This document shows, in pieces, positions 58,206-64,000 of a stretch of DNA of 64,000 nucleotides. The stretch is from Bryobacterales bacterium (GTDB taxonomy: Bacteria > Acidobacteriota > Terriglobia > Bryobacterales > Bryobacteraceae), in NCBI GenBank assembly GCA_020852175.1, contig JADZBH010000036.1:86511-150510 (forward strand), written 5' to 3'. The notes beneath the pieces are model-generated. The model was not told the origin of the DNA and ran no database searches. It saw only the letters and a list, made by a program, of their open reading frames with translations. Each line of letters opens with the position of its first letter. Position 1 is the first letter of the stretch. The position numbers and the translations under genes are program-made.

Positions 58206-60122
58206 ATGAGCGACTGCCATGGCGCGTCCACTTCGTCTTTGGTGAGCGGCCCCAACGGCGCATCCTCCGCGCACAAAACCATTGCGCTCGTCGGTCCGCC
58301 GAACGCGGGGAAAACGACGCTGTTCAACCGGCTGACGGGACTGCGTCAAAAAGTGGCGAACTATCCGGGCGTAACGGTGGAACACCACGCCGGCCGGCTG
58401 CATTCCCGCAACGGCGCCGAAGTGGATCTTATCGATCTGCCCGGCATCTATTCGCTGGACCCGCGTTCGGAAGACGAGCGAGTCACGCACGATGTGCTCC
58501 GCGGCGATATGGCAGGCATTCCGCGCCCGGACGCGATTCTGCTGATCCTGGACGCCACGAATCTTTCCCGCCATCTCGTGGTGGCCGCTCCCGTTCTGAG
58601 CCTTGGATTGCCCACGCTGGTCATCCTGAACATGGCGGACGATCTGCGGGACCGCGGCGGCACGCTGGATACAACCGAACTCTCACAGCGCCTCGGCGTC
58701 CCCGTGGTGCTGGCCAGCGCCGCGAAAGGCGAGGGGCTGGAGCCTGTTTTCGAGTTTCTCGACGGAACTCTGGCCGTCCCCCCCCCGTCCGGCTCTCCAT
58801 TCCCGATTCTGAACAATCTGCCGTCGATGAAAGACGTGCCCTCGTGCCGGGCCTGGGCCACCCGCGTCTCCCAAGGCGCCTGGAAAGCTCCGATGCCTTC
58901 GGTGTGGAGCCGCCGCCTGGACGCGGTGTTCCTCCATCCCCTGGCCGGCCCGCTGATATTCGCCCTGGTCGTGGTGATCGTCTTCCAGGCGATTTTCACG
59001 GGCGCCACGCCGCTCATGGATGGCGTGGAAGGGCTGATTGGCGATTTCGGAAAATGGGTGGCAACCACGCTGCCCGAATCCAGTTGGCGCGACCTGCTCA
59101 CCGAAGGCGTCATTGCCGGCGTCGGCGGCGTGGTCGTCTTCCTGCCGCAGATTCTGCTGCTGTTCCTGTTCATCGGCATTCTGGAGGACTCGGGCTATCT
59201 GGCCCGCGCCGCGCTGATCGCCGACCGCACCATGGCCCGGTTCGGCCTGCAAGGCAAGAGCTTCATTCCCCTGTTGTCGGCCTACGCCTGCGCCGTTCCG
59301 GCCATCATGGCCACGCGTACCATCGAGAACAAACGCGACCGCATCGCCACCATCCTGATCGCGCCGTTCATGACCTGCTCGGCGCGGCTTCCCGTGTACA
59401 CTCTGGTGATCGCCGCGTTCATTCCAGAACGGCCCATTCTGAGCCATCTGCTCGGCACGCGGGCGGCGGCCATGATCGGCTTGTACGTTCTCGGCTTCGT
59501 GGCGGCGCTGTTGACGGCCCGCGCGCTGAAATCCAGCGTGCTCCGCAGTGACGGCACGCCCTTCCTGCTGGAACTACCCTCTTACCGCTGGCCTACGCTT
59601 CGCTCTCTCGGACTGCGCCTCTACGACCGCGCCATGGTCTTCCTGAAGCGTGCCGGAACGATCATTCTGGCCTGTGCGATCGGGCTGTGGATCATGGCCC
59701 ACCTGCCGCTCACCAACGGCAAGCCTCCCGAAATTCGCGACTCCCTGGCCGGGTCCATCGGACGGACGGTGGAACCCGTGATCGCGCCGCTCGGTTTCAA
59801 CTGGAAGATCGGGATCGGCCTCATCACGAGCCTGGCCGCGCGCGAGGTGATTGTCGGAACCTTGGGCACGATCTACGGCATCGAATCGGAAGACGATACC
59901 CAGGGACTGACCGCGGCGCTGCAAAAGGACCTGACGCCCGGCGGCGCCGTGGCGTTGCTCGTCTTCTTCGCCTTCGCCATGCAGTGCATGTCCACCGTGG
60001 CCGTGGTGAAGCGGGAAACGGGCGGCTGGAAGTGGCCCGTGGTGCAATTCTCCTACATGACGGGACTCGCTTACGTGTGCGCTTTTGCCGCCAACCGCAT
60101 TGTGACCGCCTGGCTCGGCTAA
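58206..60122 (+). CDS. feoB: Ferrous iron transporter FeoB
   Basis: 638-residue inner-membrane Fe(II) transporter with an N-terminal G domain. G1 ALVGPPNAGKTTLFN at about 27-41, G2 Thr57 in YPGVTVE, G3 IDLPGIYSL, G4 ILNMADDL (NMxD as usual for FeoB), G5-like VVLASAAKGEG. A short linker leads to the membrane part with two gate repeats: FLPQILLLFLFIGILEDSGYLARAA with SAYACAVPAIMATRTI, and SLAAREVIVGTLGTIYGI; then AMQCMSTVAVVKRETGGWKWP near the end. Shorter than E. coli FeoB (773) because the G-domain spacer is brief and no C-terminal extra domain (FeoC-type) is present. The cysteine in SAYACAVP is the conserved gate position. Confidence 0.96.
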   Translation: MSDCHGASTSSLVSGPNGASSAHKTIALVGPPNAGKTTLFNRLTGLRQKVANYPGVTVEHHAGRLHSRNGAEVDLIDLPGIYSLDPRSEDERVTHDVLRGDMAGIPRPDAILLILDATNLSRHLVVAAPVLSLGLPTLVILNMADDLRDRGGTLDTTELSQRLGVPVVLASAAKGEGLEPVFEFLDGTLAVPPPSGSPFPILNNLPSMKDVPSCRAWATRVSQGAWKAPMPSVWSRRLDAVFLHPLAGPLIFALVVVIVFQAIFTGATPLMDGVEGLIGDFGKWVATTLPESSWRDLLTEGVIAGVGGVVVFLPQILLLFLFIGILEDSGYLARAALIADRTMARFGLQGKSFIPLLSAYACAVPAIMATRTIENKRDRIATILIAPFMTCSARLPVYTLVIAAFIPERPILSHLLGTRAAAMIGLYVLGFVAALLTARALKSSVLRSDGTPFLLELPSYRWPTLRSLGLRLYDRAMVFLKRAGTIILACAIGLWIMAHLPLTNGKPPEIRDSLAGSIGRTVEPVIAPLGFNWKIGIGLITSLAAREVIVGTLGTIYGIESEDDTQGLTAALQKDLTPGGAVALLVFFAFAMQCMSTVAVVKRETGGWKWPVVQFSYMTGLAYVCAFAANRIVTAWLG

Positions 60123-60223
60123 AGCGCCCCAAAGCGTTCGCCGCCCCGCTGAGAAAGTCGCCACCCTGCTGGAAACTGCCCGGCCGCAGGCGTCCGTGTT
60201 AGATTGAAAGGTCTTTATCCGCC

Positions 60224-61147
60224 ATGCATAACGTCGTCATCATCGGGTCAGGCTGCGCCGGGAATACCGCGGCCATCTACACCGCGCGCGCCGGGCTGAA
60301 TCCTATCGTGATCGCCGGCCATGAACCGGGCGGCCAGCTTTCGCTGACCACCGAAGTGGAGAATTTCCCCGGATTCCCGGAGGGGATTCAAGGCCCCGAG
60401 CTGGTGGAAAACATGAAGAAGCAGGCGCAACGGTTCGGCGCCGAGTACAGGCACGGCACCGTGATCGAGGCCGATCTCTCGAAAAAGCCGGTCCGGCTGA
60501 ACGTGGACGGGGAGTGGATCGAGGCGCTGACGCTCATCATCGCCTCGGGAGCCTCGGCCCGGTGGCTGAACCTGCCCAGCGAGCAGAAGTTGATCGGCCA
60601 TGGCGTCAGTTCGTGCGCCACCTGCGATGGCTTTTTCTATCGCGGCAAGGAAATCATGGTGGTGGGAGGCGGCGACACGGCAATGGAGGAGGCCAACTTC
60701 CTGACCCGCTTCGGCCGGCGCGTCACTCTGGTGCACCGGCGCAACGAATTCCGCGCCTCGAAGATCATGCTGGACCGGGCCCTGGCCAATCCGAAGATCG
60801 AGATCGTCACGCCGGCGGCCATCCAGGAGGTGGAGGATGGCGGTACCGGATTGGTGACCGGCGTAACCCTGAAGAACCTGGAGACGGGCGAGGTGTGGCG
60901 GCGCGAGGTGGATGGCTTGTTTGTCGCCATCGGCCACATTCCAAACACGAAACCGTTCATCGGGCAGATAGATCTGGACGCCGATGGCTACATCGTCTCA
61001 CACGGCGGCGCGCGGACCTCGGTCGCGGGCGTCTTCCATGCCGGCGATGTGCAGGATCGTGTGTACCGTCAGGCGATTACGGCTTCCGGCGCGGGCTGCA
61101 TGGCGGCGATCGAGGCCGAGCGGCATCTCGAGGCCGCGGCGCACTAA
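60224..61147 (+). CDS. trxB: Thioredoxin-disulphide reductase
   Basis: 307-residue FAD/NADPH flavoprotein that reduces thioredoxin. FAD site VVIIGSGCAGNTAAIYTARAG (Cys replaces the usual Pro of GSGPAG), redox pair CATC at Cys131 and Cys134 (SSCATCDGFFYRGK), NADPH site VVGGGDTAMEEANFLTRFG, and GVFHAGDVQDRVYRQAITASGAGCMAA at the C-terminus. Follows feoB after 101 bases in which no ORF is seen. The stop overlaps the rseP stop of the opposite strand (61144-61147), leaving no room for an intrinsic terminator. Confidence 0.96.
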   Translation: MHNVVIIGSGCAGNTAAIYTARAGLNPIVIAGHEPGGQLSLTTEVENFPGFPEGIQGPELVENMKKQAQRFGAEYRHGTVIEADLSKKPVRLNVDGEWIEALTLIIASGASARWLNLPSEQKLIGHGVSSCATCDGFFYRGKEIMVVGGGDTAMEEANFLTRFGRRVTLVHRRNEFRASKIMLDRALANPKIEIVTPAAIQEVEDGGTGLVTGVTLKNLETGEVWRREVDGLFVAIGHIPNTKPFIGQIDLDADGYIVSHGGARTSVAGVFHAGDVQDRVYRQAITASGAGCMAAIEAERHLEAAAH

Positions 61148-62451
61148 CCGCCCATCGGCATGATCTTACGGATGTCGTTATACAGGACGAACATCACGAC
61201 CATCAGCAGGAAGACGAAACCGAATTTCAATACGGCTTCCTTCACCTGAAGGCTAAGATCGCGGCGGACGACCATTTCCACCAGCAGCAGCAGAATGGAA
61301 CCGCCGTCGAGTATGGGGATGGGCAGCAGGTTGAAGATGGCCAGGTTCAGGCTCACCATGGCCATCAGGCTCAGGTAGCTGATCACGCCTTCCTTGGCCG
61401 CCTCGCCGGAGATCTGCGCCATGCGGATGGGGCCTTCCAGCGAACGCGGCGACATGCGCCTCTCGACAATGCCGTGGAGAAACTGGTAGATGAGCGAAGC
61501 GCTTTTCACGTTGGCGTGGATGGATTCCCGTAGGGCTTCGACCGGGCCGAGCCGCACGAATACATAGCGCGGTTCAAGCTGCACGCCGATCATCCAGGTC
61601 TTCTGGCCGTCCAGTTCGCCCTCGGCCGGCGTCACCCTGGCCGTGAATGTCTTGCCGTCACGGCGGTAGACGATCTCCACCGGCTTGCCCTGCGACCCTT
61701 TCACCACCTCACGGATCTTCATCGACGAACGGATGGGCTGGCCGCCAATCGAAACGAGTACGTCGCCGGGCTTGAGACCCTGGCGCTCGGCATCCTTGCC
61801 CGGTTGGACGCCGCCAATCTGGATCTCCATCTGCTCGCCCCAGCCGGCCGAGCCGATGCCGTCACGGTTGTCCATCTCCGGCACCAGCGTGGTTTCCTTC
61901 TCCACTCCGTTCCGGTCGTAACTAAGACGCAGGGGCTGCCCCGGACTGCTCAATACCTTAAGCGCGATGTCTTCCCAAGAGGGATACTCCATGCCGTCAA
62001 GGCGCGTGATGCGGTCGCCTTCCCGAATGCCGGCGCGCGCGGCGCTGGATTCCGGCAGAACGACGCCGACAACGCCGGAAACCTCGTGAGGCGGCGTCTT
62101 GGGGAACCGCCACATGAAAAGCCCGGTCAGCAGCGCCACCGCCAGCACGAGGTTCATGAAGGGACCGCCAAAGACGACAATCAGGCGCTGCCAGCGGGGC
62201 TTGGCCTGGAACGAGCGGGGATCGTCGGCGCTGGCGTCGCCGGGTTGCTCGCCCGTCATGCGCACATAGCCGCCAAAAGGGATCGCCGAGACCCGAAAAT
62301 CCGTCTCGCCTTTCTTGAAGCCGAACAGCCGCGGACCAAAGCCGAAGCTGAAGGTGTCCACCCGGATGTCAAACCACCGGGCCGCCCAGTAATGTCCCAG
62401 CTCGTGGATGACAATCATCACCCCGATCAACAACAGGAACCAGAGAACCAT
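61144..62451 (-). CDS. rseP: Site-2 protease RseP
   Basis: 435-residue inner-membrane zinc metalloprotease for regulated intramembrane proteolysis, typically cleaving anti-sigma factors. Zinc site HELGH at residues 16-20; FSFGFGPRLFGFKKGETDFRVSAIPFGGYVRM; two PDZ domains at about 125-200 and 205-285 (the second with LKPGDVLVSIGGQPI); last catalytic helix LAIFNLLPIPILDGGSILLLLVE with the Asp ligand (LDG). It lies 31 bases downstream of dxr, the conserved dxr-rseP order. An obvious candidate substrate here is the membrane-anchored zinc-finger anti-sigma at 50671, though that link is inferred. Confidence 0.95.
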   Translation of the reverse strand: MVLWFLLLIGVMIVIHELGHYWAARWFDIRVDTFSFGFGPRLFGFKKGETDFRVSAIPFGGYVRMTGEQPGDASADDPRSFQAKPRWQRLIVVFGGPFMNLVLAVALLTGLFMWRFPKTPPHEVSGVVGVVLPESSAARAGIREGDRITRLDGMEYPSWEDIALKVLSSPGQPLRLSYDRNGVEKETTLVPEMDNRDGIGSAGWGEQMEIQIGGVQPGKDAERQGLKPGDVLVSIGGQPIRSSMKIREVVKGSQGKPVEIVYRRDGKTFTARVTPAEGELDGQKTWMIGVQLEPRYVFVRLGPVEALRESIHANVKSASLIYQFLHGIVERRMSPRSLEGPIRMAQISGEAAKEGVISYLSLMAMVSLNLAIFNLLPIPILDGGSILLLLVEMVVRRDLSLQVKEAVLKFGFVFLLMVVMFVLYNDIRKIMPMGG

Positions 62452-62482
62452 ATCGATAACCCGTTACCTCTTCCGTTTCCGC

Positions 62483-63721
62483 TCAACCCACCGCATTCTT
62501 GCCTGTCATCAAGGCGTCCGTACCCGTGCCGCGGGCGCCTCCCCGTTTCTTCACCATCTCGCGGGCCACACGGCGCGACTCGCCGTCGATTTCCAGTATC
62601 TCCCCAACCGACGACGCCGTGCGCGACGGCATCCGCTGCAAAGTTTCGTCCACAACCTCCCAGATGCCCGGGAAGGAGATCCGGTTTTCCAAAAAAGCCT
62701 CGACAGCCACCTCATCGGCGGCATTTAGCGTACACGCGGCCGAACCGCCTGCCCGCTGCGCTTCATAGGCCATGCGCAGCAGCGGAAACTTCCGCGGCTC
62801 GGGCGGGTAAAACTCCATCACCCGCGCCTGCGTCCAATCCATGCGCGGTACCGGCGCCGGTAAACGGTCCGGATAGGTCAATGCATATTGAATCGGCATT
62901 TTCATGTCGGTTGTGGAGATCTGAGCGACAACACTGCCGTCACAATATTCCACCAGGGCATGCACGCTGGAACTCGGGTGCACCACCACGTCCACCTCGT
63001 CCGGCGAAAGACCGAACAGCCAGCAGGCTTCAATGACCTCGAATCCCTTGTTCATGAGCGTCGCCGAATCAATGGTGATCCTGCGGCCCATCTTCCACGT
63101 GGGGTGGTTCAATGCCTGTTCCGGCGTAATGGAGGCGAACTCCTCGACGGGCGTCTTGCGGAACGGACCGCCCGAAGCCGTCAGGATGAGACGCAGCACC
63201 TCATTCCGCCGGTTACCCCGCAGACACTGGTGAGCGCCGTTGTGCTCGCTGTCCACAGGAATCAATTCCACCCCCCGTTCCCGCGCCGCAGTCATCACCA
63301 GATTGCCGGAGGCCACCAGCACTTCTTTGTTCGCAAGGCCGATCTTTTTCCCCGCCCGCACCGCTTCGTAGGTTGCCGGCAGGCCCTCGACGCCGACGAT
63401 GGCGCTGATTACCGTATCGACCTCCGCCGCCACGGCCGCCGTCACACGAGCCTCCGCGCGCCAGGCAAGTTCCGGCCATTGGCTGCGCGGTAAGCCTGAC
63501 TCTACCAGCCTGTCTGTAAGATGCGCCAGCACCTGTTCCGTTTCGACAATTGCCACCTTCGGACGAAACTCGGCAATCTGGCTGGCAAGCAAGGCGGCAT
63601 TCCGGCCCGCCACCAGGGCGTGGATGGAACAGAAACCAGGGGAGACGGAGTTGAGCTGCCGGACGACGTCCAGAGTGGAGACGCCGATAGATCCGGTCGA
63701 ACCCAGGATGCAGAGATTCAT
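62483..63721 (-). CDS. dxr: 1-deoxy-D-xylulose 5-phosphate reductoisomerase
   Basis: Cytoplasmic NADPH enzyme making MEP, the committed step of non-mevalonate isoprenoid synthesis; target of fosmidomycin. 412 residues: NADPH motif CILGSTGSIGVSTLDVVR at the N-terminus, GKKIGLANKEVLV, metal/substrate segment VDSEHNGAHQCLRGN (usual enzymes read SEHNAIFQ, so the loop is slightly altered), ILTASGGPFR, WKMGRRITIDSATLMNKGFEVIEA, VVVHPSSSVHALVEYCDGS, and TLNAADEVAVEAFL. ATG 63721 has no evident Shine-Dalgarno; a small GCGGG/CCCGC hairpin sits about 22 bases upstream (63743-63761). Preceded by a promoter and terminator-containing leader described separately. Confidence 0.97.
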   Translation of the reverse strand: MNLCILGSTGSIGVSTLDVVRQLNSVSPGFCSIHALVAGRNAALLASQIAEFRPKVAIVETEQVLAHLTDRLVESGLPRSQWPELAWRAEARVTAAVAAEVDTVISAIVGVEGLPATYEAVRAGKKIGLANKEVLVASGNLVMTAARERGVELIPVDSEHNGAHQCLRGNRRNEVLRLILTASGGPFRKTPVEEFASITPEQALNHPTWKMGRRITIDSATLMNKGFEVIEACWLFGLSPDEVDVVVHPSSSVHALVEYCDGSVVAQISTTDMKMPIQYALTYPDRLPAPVPRMDWTQARVMEFYPPEPRKFPLLRMAYEAQRAGGSAACTLNAADEVAVEAFLENRISFPGIWEVVDETLQRMPSRTASSVGEILEIDGESRRVAREMVKKRGGARGTGTDALMTGKNAVG

Positions 63722-63801
63722 GCGGATTAGGGCACTCGATGAGCGGGACAGATATCCCCGCCTTCATCCTACCATCCCTATGTAACCTGGAAAACCGGGG
63801 A

Positions 63802-63839
63802 TTAAACGCAAAACACCGGCCTTGATTCAGGCCGGTGTT
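63802..63839 (-). terminator. Intrinsic terminator upstream of dxr
   Basis: Perfect ten-pair stem AACACCGGCC (63812-63821) with GGCCGGTGTT (63830-63839) around an eight-base loop. On the minus strand it is followed by TTGCGTTT, making a moderately good T-tract; on the plus strand the tail is GCTTAAA, so termination of minus-strand transcripts is favoured. It lies between the promoter at 63958-63986 and the dxr start. Confidence 0.8.
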
Positions 63840-63952
63840 GCTTAAAGGATCACTAGGAGAAGAACTTGTTTTGGGCGCCGGGGAGGAATTGCTTCAGGGG
63901 TCTATCAAGTGAGGTTAGTCTCGCTTTGGTGGGAGTTGCCTCCCCGGCTTGA
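63802..63952 (-). ncRNA. Candidate structured leader RNA or small RNA upstream of dxr-rseP
   Basis: Transcript of about 150 bases expected between the minus-strand promoter and the terminator. A perfect ten-pair stem GCCGGGGAGG/CCUCCCCGGC (63939-63948 with 63877-63886) encloses an inner hairpin with loop ACUAAC, and GGGAG-GCAA-CUCCC can form an alternative GNRA-capped hairpin using the same 5' arm. CUUGAU in the interior (63904-63909) can pair with AUCAAG at the 5' end or in the terminator loop. Several C/U-rich unpaired stretches include UUCUUCUCCU (63855-63864), complementary to ribosome-binding sites. It matches no riboswitch, 6S or SRP RNA pattern I can recall. Could be an attenuating leader of dxr or an independent regulatory RNA. 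Confidence 0.6.
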
Positions 63953-63957
63953 TTCCA

Positions 63958-63986
63958 ATATTAGAATACCGATTTTGGAATGTCAA
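63958..63986 (-). promoter_or_regulatory. Sigma-70-type promoter for the dxr leader RNA
   Basis: Minus-strand TTGACA (63986-63981), 17-base spacer, TAATAT (63963-63958). The A+T-rich setting contrasts with the surrounding GC-rich genes. Expected transcription start near 63951. This is the best promoter match I found in the window. Confidence 0.75.
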
Positions 63987-64000
63987 CAAAAATCGAGATC

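Noticed and set aside
63802..63986. 6S RNA, SRP RNA or a known riboswitch
   Set aside because: No GGAAGGAGCAGC-like SRP core, no central-bubble arrangement of 6S and no TPP, cobalamin, FMN, SAM or glycine motif that I recall; identity left open.

Overview
The window is about 64 kb of GC-rich, densely packed chromosome. I see no transposase, integrase, phage gene, CRISPR array, tRNA or rRNA. The gene content points to Acidobacteriota, most likely the Bryobacterales/Solibacter branch. The clues are two large Oar-type TonB-dependent receptors, two DUF1501 modules (one paired with DUF1800, one with a PSD1/DUF1549-DUF1553 cytochrome protein), many secreted single-domain amidohydrolases and TIM-barrel isomerases, and a SpoIVB-S55-like protein outside any sporulation context. 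The taxonomic call is inference from gene content, not from a marker gene.

Layout. 1-3173: 3' part of a TonB receptor with a strong terminator. 3298-7245: a secreted unknown, a possible small ORF, a GT39-like membrane glycosyltransferase and glucuronate isomerase UxaC. 7260-11599 (minus): a MacAB-like ABC exporter (ATPase, permease, adaptor). 11703-14654: the DUF1800/DUF1501 pair. 14664-20395 (minus): rsmE, a gluconate-2-dehydrogenase-subunit-3-like Tat protein, an APC permease, folC, plsC and an amidohydrolase, several overlapping by 4 bp. 20413-23108: ruvA, ruvB and a mutarotase-like protein. 23115-24914 (minus): typA/bipA. 24975-28346: sugar isomerase, murQ, murA and rhodanese, tightly coupled. 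28357-30564 (minus): quinol-type nitric oxide reductase, divergent from an amidohydrolase across a CRP/FNR-like palindrome. 31620-37004: secreted or envelope proteins (small secreted unknown, DUF4159, beta-propeller, S55-like). 37071-40034 (minus): an orphan pduT/pduS-like microcompartment pair, a small outer-membrane-like protein and pyrE. 40440-48857: a divergent sigma-like protein, a sugar isomerase, an M14 carboxypeptidase and the PSD1/DUF1501 pair. 48940-55342: GT2, then an ECF sigma, its zinc-finger anti-sigma and a second TonB receptor. 55357-57807 (minus): an O-methyltransferase-like protein and an unrecognised two-gene unit. 57935-61147: feoA, feoB, trxB. 61144-63721 (minus): dxr-rseP. 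63722-64000: a promoter, a structured RNA and an intrinsic terminator upstream of dxr.

How genes may work together. murQ-murA couples recovery of muramic acid phosphate with the first committed step of peptidoglycan synthesis. sigma/anti-sigma/TonB receptor looks like a cell-surface signalling unit. feoAB imports ferrous iron. The ABC genes form an export complex lacking a linked outer-membrane channel.

The most interesting items are (1) the candidate leader or small RNA in front of dxr-rseP at the right edge, (2) the PduS/PduT-like redox pair without any other shell or enzyme gene in the window, (3) the unrecognised gene pair at 56435-57807, (4) the apparently permuted S55-like protein, and (5) the CRP-like palindrome exactly midway between the nitric oxide reductase and a divergent amidohydrolase.
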